Source: Terripilifer sp031921685
Lineage (GTDB): Bacteria; Pseudomonadota; Alphaproteobacteria; Rhizobiales; Beijerinckiaceae
Assembly (NCBI RefSeq): GCF_031921685.1
Contig: NZ_JAPDHU010000001.1
Location: forward strand, 310,001 to 374,000
DNA: 64,000 bases
Direction of reading: 5' to 3'
Shown piece by piece: positions 35,546-45,291 of the stretch. A program made the translations under genes and the position numbers. Within the stretch, counting starts at the first letter, position 1; every line of letters starts with the position of its first letter. Under the pieces are notes generated by a model, which worked only from the letters and a program-made list of their open reading frames with translations, searched no databases and was not told where the DNA came from.

Positions 35546-37019
35546 GTGACACCTTTAGAGCAGACTTACTACTTGCCGCGGCTGGCTGCAGAATAATCAG
35601 CATTCCGCTATCGTTAGTAACTTTATCCAAAAGCGGCGCAGAGGAAACGTGAACATTGGGAAGAAGCTCGGCAATCCTGGCATCCAGATGCATAGCACGG
35701 ACACGTTTTATCGGCTCGTAAATCAATAAAGCGCTATGTTCATGTAAAGCAGGAACGAGCTGCTCCAAAATATCAGCTAGATCGATGTTCGCTGCTGCTT
35801 CAAGAACATTCATAGCCAAAACAATATCGTGTTTGTGGCCGTGAGCTTCCTTTGCGAGGCCAGCAAGATAAACTTTGCGTAGGGATGCAAAACTCTTGGC
35901 CGCCGCCATCGGCAGCCCTTCTCCCACGCACAAGCAGCTCAATCTGTGCTTTTGCTTCCATTTTTCATCGAGAAAACTATAGAGCATGCGGTGCCGTTCC
36001 AACGAGCCGCAGCGGAAACATTGCGGCAATTTACCGTGAAAAAGCCTCCCGCCAGGTCCCCTAACAAAACTGTGGCTGCCGCAAATAACGCAAACCGGCG
36101 CCCGTTCGCGGGCTATCTCCGGAATTTTTTCCGTCGGACAGGCATCGGTCGTATAACGCAAGAGATCCTGCAGATAGCCAGACAAATGCGCAACTTGCGT
36201 TGCCGCTCTCAACCCCGAAAATAAGATAGCATCATCGACTCCAGCTGCTTGAAGCGTATCCAAATGTTTGGCAAATACATTTATCACTTCACTTTCTAGC
36301 TGTTTGATAGCTGGCGGTTGATAGTCAGGTTGTGCGAGAGCCCAATACATGTTTGCCATGCCGTACTCTTGAAATTGTGCATAAAGAGCAGCTAGGCTAG
36401 TTCGATGAGCATGGTAGACAATCGCCTGCGGTACGAATCGAATGGTAAATTTTGTCGTATCGAGCATTCGCCAAGCAATAGCGGCATCGCCCCCACAATT
36501 AATATTTGGATCAAACAATCCAACTCTATTGAAGACCGTCTTTCGGTAAATAGCATTACCTATCTGCGCATAAGGTTTGAAATGCCAGCCTGATAAAGGA
36601 CCCCTTTGACGCAAGAGTGCGATCTCTTCGGAAAAACGTTCAACAACGGTCTCGTGCGATAAAGTTAGAATTTCACCGGCTAGACAGCCCACCGCTTCAT
36701 CTCCGCTGGCAGTGTCAAGTGCCTTTAACCAATTCCGGTCAACAATACAGTCGGAATCAATGAAAGCGATGAACTCGCCTTTTGCGGTCTGAATGCCCAA
36801 ATTGAGAGCTGCGTAGAGACTCTGAAACTGAGTCTCATTCAGATAGGAAATTCCGTCGGAAATCTTAGCGTCAACAACTACTTCTGTTGAATTGTAGCTT
36901 ACTATAATTATCTCAAAATGTTGCCGTGGATAATCGAGTGCCTTCAGGCTCTCGATGCAATTCTTAAGACCTACGCCACTGTTACGAACCGAAACGATAA
37001 TAGAGAAACGAAGACTCAT
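35532..37019 (-). CDS. GT2 glycosyltransferase fused to zinc-ribbon methyltransferase-like domain
   Basis: A 495-residue fusion. The N-terminal 260 residues are a GT2 domain (IIVSVRNSG, FIDSDCIVDRNW, CGGDAAIAWRML). A zinc ribbon follows: CVICG and CFRCGSLERHRML, which in many proteins heads a class I methyltransferase. The remaining 130 residues have the late core (DIVLAMNVLE) but only a weak motif I (LCVGEGLP), so methyl transfer is uncertain. It overlaps the GT92-like gene by 14 bases. Confidence 0.82.
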   Translation of the reverse strand: MSLRFSIIVSVRNSGVGLKNCIESLKALDYPRQHFEIIIVSYNSTEVVVDAKISDGISYLNETQFQSLYAALNLGIQTAKGEFIAFIDSDCIVDRNWLKALDTASGDEAVGCLAGEILTLSHETVVERFSEEIALLRQRGPLSGWHFKPYAQIGNAIYRKTVFNRVGLFDPNINCGGDAAIAWRMLDTTKFTIRFVPQAIVYHAHRTSLAALYAQFQEYGMANMYWALAQPDYQPPAIKQLESEVINVFAKHLDTLQAAGVDDAILFSGLRAATQVAHLSGYLQDLLRYTTDACPTEKIPEIARERAPVCVICGSHSFVRGPGGRLFHGKLPQCFRCGSLERHRMLYSFLDEKWKQKHRLSCLCVGEGLPMAAAKSFASLRKVYLAGLAKEAHGHKHDIVLAMNVLEAAANIDLADILEQLVPALHEHSALLIYEPIKRVRAMHLDARIAELLPNVHVSSAPLLDKVTNDSGMLIILQPAAASSKSALKVSHARI

Positions 37020-37091
37020 GAAGCGACCCTGAGTTCTATATTTGAGTATTCTCTAACTTAATCGTTACATATGCAATCAAAGTGATGCCCG

Positions 37092-40000
37092 TTACTGATA
37101 ATCGTCGAGCTTCCATCTATATGTAGCCATGATATCTTCGCGCTTTTTGGCTTTCTGGAAATCAGACGTTCCGATATCGCTATCCACCATGCTTTGAATG
37201 GCAAGATTTGGATAGATAACAAAACAGCGATCAGGGAAGGCGCGCGTCGCTGCGCTCAGTGCGCCGATATCATAAGGCATGTCAAAACGCCGGACATGAT
37301 CCAGTAAATAAGGAATAATATCGAAGCGCATACCAACCGCGTGAGACCCAACAGCTGAGCCATTCGTCCGATAAAGCATTGGTGAGTGCCAATCGGCCCA
37401 AGGCGGAGACCAATTATATTGTAATGTCCCAAGTTGAAGTATCAGCCAATCATCCGGTAGCTCTTTCATAGCTTGGGCAAATAGCGTCTTGATCTCCCTA
37501 TGTAGAAGGACATCGTCATCTAAAACGAGTAAGCTCTCCGTGTTGGCAGCCAAAGCTTCCTCTAATACAGCCTCATAGGACTTGAGATAGCCCCAAGCAC
37601 CACGCGAAGCTATGGCCTTTTTTCCTTGTCGTTCTAGGTAGGAAACGCGCGCCGCTTGGCTAGCATAGTTCATATAGAGATCACGCTGATAACGGATCTC
37701 TGGAACATTTGCAGATATCTTCGTACGCGGTTGCTCTAGGTACCGTTGATACTCCGTCGCTACTTTTTCCTCGCTACCGTCCACCGCACTAAAACGCTGT
37801 GCTTCTATATCGGCCATGGTAAGGCTCTTCGTCACGCGCTCCCAGCGGTCCGGCCGTCTATCTAAATTAAGTACCTTAACTTGCTTAAATATCTTATTAA
37901 TCGTCACTTCTGAGCTCTTTGCCGTTGAAAGAGCGGTTTTATTAATCTTGAAAGCGCAGTGTTTATTCAACATGTAATCGAAATCAGATGAGCTCGGCTC
38001 ACCTAGGCTAAGCTTTTCAACAAACCGCAGCATTCCATCTGGAATGCCATCGCCCGGCGCAACAACCACCCCAACAATGTGTCCCTGATCCGTCTTGAGT
38101 TTAGTCAAAGTTACTTCCCCCCTAGTCTCTGGGACACATGAGGCAACTGAACGGCGACTATCGGATACTAACGCACTGCCATCGAGACCCAACACAGCAC
38201 CAAGATTGAGACGAACGATGAGATCCGCCGCCTGTTTCAAACCTCCCGGATCGGAACCTGTATCTAGGAGATGCGTCTCTCGTTGAATTGTAACTTCAGA
38301 GACCGCATTCTCCTGCAAAGGTTGCCCGCGGTCGTATGCTAACATGATCACCCATTCCGCTTCGTTACCCGCATGTTCGACAGCACTCTCGATGGAGCTT
38401 GTTAGATTATCGGTCGACCCAACATTCACTAGCAAACCGTATTTGGACTTTTTGCCAACATGCACAGTAAGGGGCCAATTATGTTTAAGGGCGGCATCCT
38501 GAACTAACGAACTATCGAATCGCGTTCGCGTGCGATTTACGGAGTGTTTGTAGATAGTCTCATCTGGAACGGTATGATGGTTTTCTCGAACCCAATTCCT
38601 AGGGCGGGCCGGCGTTAACACTTCCAGACCGTTTTCTTGGGCATGCAACGCGAGCCAAATATCTGCAGAATTGCAATATTTGAAATCAGCCCAGCGCATC
38701 GAAATCGCTTCACTATGCAAACAAAGAGCATTGGTAGCGCCAATATGAACGCTTCGGTCACTATCCAGTCCATGTCCAAAGTGGAACGTCGCAGCGCGCG
38801 ATCTACGATCGTAATAATTTGTAATCGGTTGGCGGATCAAAACGCCGTGGGTCGCATAAATTGCCTTCTTTCCTTTCGCCGCAACCTTGGCGCACATCAC
38901 TTCAGCGAAGTCAGGCGGGAAGATTAAATCATCATCAACAATTAAACGAAATCCTGGCGTTTTATCTTGTTCCAACCAAAAAACTTTGCCAGCATCCCCA
39001 CGATCATCCCAGTCTTGCGAACGCCGAACCTCAACGCGTGGATGCATCAAGAATTCTGGTACGTCCGGATAATTGTTGAGAAAAACACGAACCTGATCAC
39101 ATTGAACTAGCAAGCTATGGACGCAATCAGCTAGCATCTCACGACGTGATGGGATGGAAGCCATTGATGCAAGAACTGGCTCGCCCAAGTGCCGACGTAT
39201 CATCCGCTGATGCGCATCAGCGTCAACTCGCTTCACAACTAAACGCTGGATAGCAAAACTGTCGCCACTTTTACAATTGTGAGCCAAAATATAAAATTTG
39301 ATACGACGAGTACGGTTAGAGGCGAATGCTTTCACTTTCTTTACGCCAATAGAAAGAGGCATGTCGTAACCCACACCGTCATTGTCATCAGCTATAATTC
39401 GTAGAAAGGGATGTATGTTATTCTCATTGACCGCCTTGATTACGACTTCAATTTCCACCAAACCACCGCCGGGTAGATCGATTTGCCGGCTAACCATTCC
39501 TGCATCGCCAGGTATAGTCGCACGAACGACACCGCCTTGTTCAAGTGCTGCTTTGCCTTGCGCCCAACCTTTCCCCTGCCAGCCACTGACGAATTCCTCG
39601 ATGGCAATTATTTGATCGCCAGGGGCAGTAACAATCGTGGAAACATCACCGGACTGTGCAGCAGGCTGTGGTTTCGCGAAGTTCGAATCTCGTGGCGATA
39701 TGTATATTTCCTTCTTGTTCTCATTTGGCCTAACTACACGCCAGACATCTCTCGGACCGCCAACCAAAGCTACCTTTGCAGGAGATGTCTCAGTATTCTT
39801 AGTGTTGCGGCTTGCATTTTTTTCTAAATGTTCACTCGCTACCTTTTCCCGAAGAGCTATGATCGAAGATTGCATGTCAGCATCTACAGGACTTTTGTTT
39901 TTGCCTTCGTAAAGCGAATGCCATTGTATCTGTAATAATGCAGCGTCTTGATCCGCCGCTGCTTGGGCTAGATCACTTGCAGCAACCCAATCTGCAGCAA

Positions 40001-41684
40001 GCTCCAGCAAGCGATTGAAATTGACTTGCCAATCACTAACAGCATTACTAACCATTTTTGACAAATTACGATTTTCGGCACTTAGTTCAGATAAAGTCCC
40101 TCCTGCTTGGTTCAGTGTATATACGACAGATGACAATTCGGCTGTCATGCTAGCTAGCCGGCTTTCAAAAATGCTAAACTGATTTTGAAAATTTTCTCCG
40201 CGCTCTGTTTCTTTCTGTGCTTGTTCGTCCATTCTTTTGGCTAAAATGGCAAAGTTGCGTGAGGTAGCTGTTAGTAGTTCCATGCCACCCGCGAGCGCTC
40301 CTGCAACCAATGCTGGAATGCCCTCAATTTGGCTCTGATTTTCGCGGATGGATTTTGATACCTCGCTAACGGAGGCATAGTTGGCGCTGAGCTCAACTTT
40401 CAGATCAACCACGGCTTCAGCTATAGTGTCGACCTTACGATCAAACTCCAAAATACGAGCCTGCAATTGGTCGGGCATAACGCGCGCCGCATCGCGTATC
40501 CTTTCATCAATATTTTTTAGTTGCTCTCCGACTCCGCTCTGAAGTGTGTGCGACAGATCATTGATTGAGGAAGCAATTTGTCGATCGAGATTTGCAACCT
40601 TTGTTTCTAGCTGTTGATATTGGCTTTGTAGGAACGCCAATTGCTTGCCAACTTGGGATTGACCGCTTTCAAAAACGCGCTTGAGATTTTCATCTCCCAA
40701 CTTTTCTTCTACTTCTGACAACAACTTCGCAGCGTGTTTCAATTCGACATGAACTGGTGAAATCGCTTCCGCTAAGTCAACCAGCCATTTTTGATTTGTC
40801 CCTGAACCTACTTCTTTCAACTCATGCGCAAACTTCGCGAAGCCAGATGAGAACTCATTAGGAAGTATACTTAGCTTGCGACGAAGGTCCGAAATCTGAT
40901 CGCGTAAAATCGCTCTATCGATATAGTCCAAAGCCATCTGCTTTTGGATTACGCTCCACATCTGAAAAGATGCTAATTCATCAGCGTGAATGAAAATATG
41001 CGTTGGTGTATAATTGAGCGATCCAAATGGCAGGTATCCATGCCGCTCTAAAACCTCGAATATGCGCGAAAAGTCCGATCGAGTGGCTGCTTCAGTTGTT
41101 ATGATCGGCTTGTCGCGCGCGATGAGATTTTCCGCTCCCAGCAAGACATCGAGATCCATTCCTTCAACATCTATCTTGATAAGCCGGATTTTGGCATCGC
41201 TAATCAAATCTGACAGCTTGGCAATCCGGAGACTTTTTTCGTTCCCTTCTATGTCTTTGACTATCTTTGTAGCACCCAGATTGTGATCTGCATTCGCCGC
41301 AAGTTTTCCATAACCGTTAGCCGCTCCAACTGCCACGCGGCGGATCCTTACTCGGCGTGTAAGATGATTTGCTTTGATATTCTGTTCTAGTAAGTGAGCA
41401 GCAACCGGATTCGGCTCAAATGAAAACACATTGCATTTGCATACGCCTGCAAAGAATACTGTATGGGTACCAATATTAGCACCCACATCTACAACATTAT
41501 CTCCCTCACGCAGGAACTTACGAACTGCGCTTAAAAATTCTTGCTCATAAAACTCTCCGGTGTTTTTCAATATTTGAAATATATGATCGTTACCATCTGC
41601 ATGGCGAAAAACAAATGGCTGCCCAGCATAATGCACGGAAACTTCGACTGGCCCCATATTTATACTTCGCTCCGCCCAATTCAT
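37092..41684 (-). CDS. 1530-residue multi-domain FkbM-coiled coil-GT-A-GT25 protein
   Basis: A single very large polypeptide. FkbM methyltransferase at about 55-240 (VVDVGANIGTHTVFFAG, FEPNPVAA, IKIDVEGMDLDVL). A long heptad-rich region at about 250-560, rich in Q, E, K and L, is likely an oligomerising rod. A beta-rich, carbohydrate-binding-like segment lies near 690-820. A GT-A domain at about 835-1070 has VDDDL (916-920). A GT25-family domain at about 1268-1500 has LNLDRRPDRWERV and VLDDDV. No signal peptide is seen. It could add two sugars and a methyl group at one site. An ATG at 41657 with GGAG is an alternative start. Confidence 0.85.
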   Translation of the reverse strand: MNWAERSINMGPVEVSVHYAGQPFVFRHADGNDHIFQILKNTGEFYEQEFLSAVRKFLREGDNVVDVGANIGTHTVFFAGVCKCNVFSFEPNPVAAHLLEQNIKANHLTRRVRIRRVAVGAANGYGKLAANADHNLGATKIVKDIEGNEKSLRIAKLSDLISDAKIRLIKIDVEGMDLDVLLGAENLIARDKPIITTEAATRSDFSRIFEVLERHGYLPFGSLNYTPTHIFIHADELASFQMWSVIQKQMALDYIDRAILRDQISDLRRKLSILPNEFSSGFAKFAHELKEVGSGTNQKWLVDLAEAISPVHVELKHAAKLLSEVEEKLGDENLKRVFESGQSQVGKQLAFLQSQYQQLETKVANLDRQIASSINDLSHTLQSGVGEQLKNIDERIRDAARVMPDQLQARILEFDRKVDTIAEAVVDLKVELSANYASVSEVSKSIRENQSQIEGIPALVAGALAGGMELLTATSRNFAILAKRMDEQAQKETERGENFQNQFSIFESRLASMTAELSSVVYTLNQAGGTLSELSAENRNLSKMVSNAVSDWQVNFNRLLELAADWVAASDLAQAAADQDAALLQIQWHSLYEGKNKSPVDADMQSSIIALREKVASEHLEKNASRNTKNTETSPAKVALVGGPRDVWRVVRPNENKKEIYISPRDSNFAKPQPAAQSGDVSTIVTAPGDQIIAIEEFVSGWQGKGWAQGKAALEQGGVVRATIPGDAGMVSRQIDLPGGGLVEIEVVIKAVNENNIHPFLRIIADDNDGVGYDMPLSIGVKKVKAFASNRTRRIKFYILAHNCKSGDSFAIQRLVVKRVDADAHQRMIRRHLGEPVLASMASIPSRREMLADCVHSLLVQCDQVRVFLNNYPDVPEFLMHPRVEVRRSQDWDDRGDAGKVFWLEQDKTPGFRLIVDDDLIFPPDFAEVMCAKVAAKGKKAIYATHGVLIRQPITNYYDRRSRAATFHFGHGLDSDRSVHIGATNALCLHSEAISMRWADFKYCNSADIWLALHAQENGLEVLTPARPRNWVRENHHTVPDETIYKHSVNRTRTRFDSSLVQDAALKHNWPLTVHVGKKSKYGLLVNVGSTDNLTSSIESAVEHAGNEAEWVIMLAYDRGQPLQENAVSEVTIQRETHLLDTGSDPGGLKQAADLIVRLNLGAVLGLDGSALVSDSRRSVASCVPETRGEVTLTKLKTDQGHIVGVVVAPGDGIPDGMLRFVEKLSLGEPSSSDFDYMLNKHCAFKINKTALSTAKSSEVTINKIFKQVKVLNLDRRPDRWERVTKSLTMADIEAQRFSAVDGSEEKVATEYQRYLEQPRTKISANVPEIRYQRDLYMNYASQAARVSYLERQGKKAIASRGAWGYLKSYEAVLEEALAANTESLLVLDDDVLLHREIKTLFAQAMKELPDDWLILQLGTLQYNWSPPWADWHSPMLYRTNGSAVGSHAVGMRFDIIPYLLDHVRRFDMPYDIGALSAATRAFPDRCFVIYPNLAIQSMVDSDIGTSDFQKAKKREDIMATYRWKLDDYQ

Positions 41685-42083
41685 ATTGCAAAAACCTATT
41701 TATACGTGCATTTCCCCAATTAATGCAAACACTTACTTCATTATTGTCAAGACAGGACAACAGGAAACAGGCACGAAAATAGGATAATCAGCCCAGATCA
41801 TCTTCGCAACGCAATAAATGCCCTCGCTTTAATTTTAGCATCTATACGGTTCGCCCCGAGCGGAAATCTATTCAGCAACTAGTCTTCTCAAAAACTATTT
41901 CCAAATGGGGGAACTATTGACCTTTTAGCAATGAAATTCCTTCGGTTCGAACTGCTGAGGGAGAAGGCTTCGTGAGCGAAGCCAGGTATTCTGTTGTCTG
42001 CCGAGGCAATTCGATATACGAACTCAGCATTGCGCTCGTACGGGATAAGAAATTCAGTGTTTCTGTTCAAGCTGCGAAGTAAT
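41685..42083. other. AT-rich intergenic region with a GC-rich hairpin
   Basis: About 400 bases between divergent genes with no recognisable coding. It must hold both promoters. A perfect 7-base hairpin, GGCTTCG and CGAAGCC around TGAG (41966-41983), lies 100 bases before the next gene, without a T tract, so it may act on the mRNA leader. Confidence 0.45.
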
Positions 42084-43343
42084 ATGAAAACTGCAGCCAC
42101 TGGCTGCTTGGCTTTAGAGCGTTCGAAGATCGCCATCGAGCGCCTTTCGCGCTTCCGATTATTCTCCGACATCAGTTATGCAGAGATGCACCCCGATATA
42201 GTGGGTAAGGTGGATCCTGTGATCCATTTCATTGGGCACGGTGCGACTGAAGGTCGTCGCGCAGCAAGACGCACCCACATTGCGCGCATACTAGGGAGCC
42301 TTTCGCGCGATATTTTGCCTCACCGCGATCCGAAAGAATTCAAATCGGAGCTGCTCGATCAACCACTCAATATTGGCGTTTTTGTCAGCAGTCTTGGCAA
42401 CGCATTTATGACCGAGATAGCCGCAGCGATCGAGGAGCTCTTAAGAGCGGCTGGGCACAATGTAATTAAGGGCGATGAGAACTCTGATATAAAAGAAAGA
42501 CCAGAGCATTGTCTTTTTATTGCTCCCCACGAGTTTTTTTTTCTTGGTCAGGGCACTCGGTGGGTCCGTGATGACGTGTTAGCCACTGCTTGTATGTACT
42601 GTACGGAACAGATTCAGACAAAATGGTTTTGGCAATCACTTCCTATTGTTCTTATGGCGAAGTCCGTCGTCGATGTTTCAGCAGTTACAGCTGCAGCCTA
42701 CTCCGAAGTAATGCCCTCGGCCTGCATTTCTCCCGCGGTAGGCAGGAAAACAACGCCCATCGACCCGAAAGCCTTAACCCACCCGCTGTTACACGGTCAG
42801 CGTTGGTGGACCGAAGGCCAATACAATGGCGACTGGGTCAATCGGCCACTTGACCTTTGCTTTCTTGGCACAGTCAGCCCTTATCGAGCGCGGTTCTTTT
42901 CTCGTCACGCCGAAAAGTTGAGCCATTATGAAAGCTTCATCTACTTGCGATCGGGAAATGCCAGAGTACCTATGAACGCAGCAAGCGACGAGACATTATT
43001 GCCCGAGGTTGCTCAATTAGTGGCTCGGAATTCTCGAATATTGCTTAATATCCATCGTGACGAATTTCCATACTTTGAATGGCATCGTCTTGCCTATCAG
43101 GGAATGGCGAATGGCTGCGTTGTCGTTTCTGAACCTTGTTTCAACGATCCTGAATTCCAATCAGGCATCCATTATCTGACAGAAGAATCTCATAGGCTCC
43201 CTGAGCTGATAGATTGGCTCCTCAATGATCCGGATGGCAAGGATAAGGCATCAGCAGTTGTTACAACAACTACCCAAGCACTTCAGGATACTCGGACTGA
43301 AGCTTTAAAAGCTCAAACTTTTTTCAAAATTCTTACGGTATAA
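42084..43343 (+). CDS. CgeB-like GT-B glycosyltransferase
   Basis: About 419 residues. The C-terminal half resembles CgeB/GT4-like transferases (LCFLGTVSPYRARFF, ILLNIHRDEFPYFEWHRLAYQGMANGCVVVSEP). The N-terminus holds YAEMHPDIVGKVDPVIHF followed by HGATEGR, a motif shared with the coiled-coil protein at 30345. ATG at 42084 is preferred; a TTG 90 bases upstream opens the same frame. It heads a plus-strand run with the next two genes. Substrate unknown. Confidence 0.75.
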   Translation: MKTAATGCLALERSKIAIERLSRFRLFSDISYAEMHPDIVGKVDPVIHFIGHGATEGRRAARRTHIARILGSLSRDILPHRDPKEFKSELLDQPLNIGVFVSSLGNAFMTEIAAAIEELLRAAGHNVIKGDENSDIKERPEHCLFIAPHEFFFLGQGTRWVRDDVLATACMYCTEQIQTKWFWQSLPIVLMAKSVVDVSAVTAAAYSEVMPSACISPAVGRKTTPIDPKALTHPLLHGQRWWTEGQYNGDWVNRPLDLCFLGTVSPYRARFFSRHAEKLSHYESFIYLRSGNARVPMNAASDETLLPEVAQLVARNSRILLNIHRDEFPYFEWHRLAYQGMANGCVVVSEPCFNDPEFQSGIHYLTEESHRLPELIDWLLNDPDGKDKASAVVTTTTQALQDTRTEALKAQTFFKILTV

Positions 43344-43345
43344 CA

Positions 43346-44113
43346 GTGCACAAGCAAATGAAAAATGCCAGACAAGTAGTTCTGGAATGGGGAAATATCG
43401 ATGCTGATACGGGTGTGTCTGTAGCAATAAGTCTATATAATTATGCACGGCATATCGAAGAATGCCTCTCTTCGGTTGCTCAGCAAGATTATCCAAATAT
43501 CCAATTAATCGTTGTCGATGACTGCTCTCAACGAGACAATTCGACTGCCGTAGCCGAGGCCTGGATGCGCGCGCATTGCGTTCACTTCGCAAGCGGCATT
43601 TTACTTCGCCACGAAATTAATTACGGGCTCGCCGAAGCACGCAATACGGCCTTTGAAGTCGCAACCTGTAACTCAGTGTTTGTGATGGATGCCGACAACG
43701 TCATCTTTCCCGCTTGCATCCGTAAACTAAAGCGAGCCATGACAGCAGCAAATGCTGATGCGGCCTATTCTCAGCTCGTAATGTTTGGCGATGTCAGCGA
43801 TGTAGGCCTTGCAGATTATTGGTCCCAAACATTGCTATCTAATGGACCGTATATTGATGCAATGGCAATGGTTCATCGACGCATGTGGCGCCAAGTTGGA
43901 GGTTATACTCATCTCGACGGAGGATGGGAGGATTATGATTTTTGGTGCAAACTAGTCGAACAAGATGCACAGGTCTGCTATGTACCGGAACTTCTATGCA
44001 AGTATCGAGTTCATGAATCTTCCATGCTTCGCACTGATACAGTAGGCAATTATGATCGGTTGTTTAATTTAATATCATTACGGCATCCTTGGACGCGGTT
44101 AGGCGAGCCGTAG
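43346..44113 (+). CDS. GT2 glycosyltransferase
   Basis: A 255-residue compact GT2 enzyme: VAISLYNYARHIEECLSSV opening strand, LIVVDDCSQRDN, a metal-type VMDADNVIF and a late GGWEDYDFW acceptor-side acidic pair. It starts at GTG three bases after the previous stop; ATG at 43358 is an alternative. Its end overlaps the longest frame of the next gene. It probably transfers one sugar of the repeat unit. Confidence 0.88.
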   Translation: MHKQMKNARQVVLEWGNIDADTGVSVAISLYNYARHIEECLSSVAQQDYPNIQLIVVDDCSQRDNSTAVAEAWMRAHCVHFASGILLRHEINYGLAEARNTAFEVATCNSVFVMDADNVIFPACIRKLKRAMTAANADAAYSQLVMFGDVSDVGLADYWSQTLLSNGPYIDAMAMVHRRMWRQVGGYTHLDGGWEDYDFWCKLVEQDAQVCYVPELLCKYRVHESSMLRTDTVGNYDRLFNLISLRHPWTRLGEP

Positions 44114-44145
44114 TCAACAACACTGCGGCACGAGAGTGTTTCAAT

Positions 44146-45285
44146 ATGGCAAATCGCTTTTGCATGCAGCTTCTACGGAGCATTTTTCCACGAACAATGG
44201 AGTCAAATATATCTAATTGGCAGGGTCCTTTTTTTTCTGCCCAAATGTCATTAGCCCAGAATCTTCGTTGGATGGTAGATGATTTTCACCTTTCCGATGG
44301 GCAGATCGCTGTCGATGGCTGGTTCTTGTCGCCTTTCCACCCAGTGGCCAGTGCTAGATTTCTGGTCAATAGCCGCCATTTTCTTGCTCCCAATTCATAT
44401 CATCCAGCTTTCGGTGATGTGCGTGCTATTGTCCCAGATCTTCCGCCCTCGGCCTATCGCTTTTCTGTACGTTTCGCTTACACCGATGACACACCGTTCG
44501 TGTCGCTTGAGTTCTTGCCGTCAGGCTATTTCGACGATGATAGGATTACGAATAACGGTTGGTGGTTGCTCGCCTCGTCTCAAGAGGACGACCCTTTACC
44601 GAAAGGCGATAACATTTATCGAGTGATCGGCAATCGCAATGCACTTCACTATCGACTGGGAGGCGCCACTGTTGCGAACCGTATCAATAGTTATCTCCTG
44701 CGGACCTATGGCAAGTCAGTAGCAGAATTAGGACCAGTCTTAGACTGGGGATGTGGTTGCGCAAGAGTGAGCCGCTATTTACGAAAGCTAGGCTGCGAGG
44801 GATCACTTCATGGCGTCGATGTCGATCCAGCTAACGTAGATTGGTGTCGCCAAAACTTACCATGGTTCCCCATACGCCTAAGCCCGCTAAATCCTCCATT
44901 ACCTTTTCCGGATCAATCGTTCGGCCTTATCATCGGCATTTCGGTATTCACTCACCTTCGTGAAGATGTGCAATTCGCCTGGCTCACAGAGCTTGCACGA
45001 CTTCTTCGCCCGGGAGGCCTTGCGATGGTATCAGTGATGGGCGCACCGCAGATTGCGCTTCAAGGAGGTAGCTCAGAAGCTATACGGAAAATCGAGCACG
45101 AAAAGTTCATTCTAGAAGATAATAATGATCAGTTATACTTAGGTGACGGTTCCGAAAATTATTATGTGAATGTCTATCATTCATCTCAATACATCTACGA
45201 GCACTGGCAAAATGAGATGGAAATCGTCGACATCGTACCTTTCTTGGCAGCCCATCAAAATATCGTCGTGCTTAGAAAAAAATGA
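44146..45285 (+). CDS. SAM-dependent methyltransferase with N-terminal extra domain
   Basis: A 379-residue protein. The C-terminal 220 residues are a class I methyltransferase (PVLDWGCGCARVSRYL motif I, HGVDVDPAN, GISVFTHL). The first 160 residues are beta-rich (DGQIAVDGWFLSP, RFLVNSRHF) and resemble glycan-locus accessory domains of unknown function. ATG at 44146 is chosen; the frame is open back to TTG at 44089. Its stop lies six bases from the convergent GT92-like gene. Confidence 0.8.
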   Translation: MANRFCMQLLRSIFPRTMESNISNWQGPFFSAQMSLAQNLRWMVDDFHLSDGQIAVDGWFLSPFHPVASARFLVNSRHFLAPNSYHPAFGDVRAIVPDLPPSAYRFSVRFAYTDDTPFVSLEFLPSGYFDDDRITNNGWWLLASSQEDDPLPKGDNIYRVIGNRNALHYRLGGATVANRINSYLLRTYGKSVAELGPVLDWGCGCARVSRYLRKLGCEGSLHGVDVDPANVDWCRQNLPWFPIRLSPLNPPLPFPDQSFGLIIGISVFTHLREDVQFAWLTELARLLRPGGLAMVSVMGAPQIALQGGSSEAIRKIEHEKFILEDNNDQLYLGDGSENYYVNVYHSSQYIYEHWQNEMEIVDIVPFLAAHQNIVVLRKK

Positions 45286-45291
45286 TGGTTG

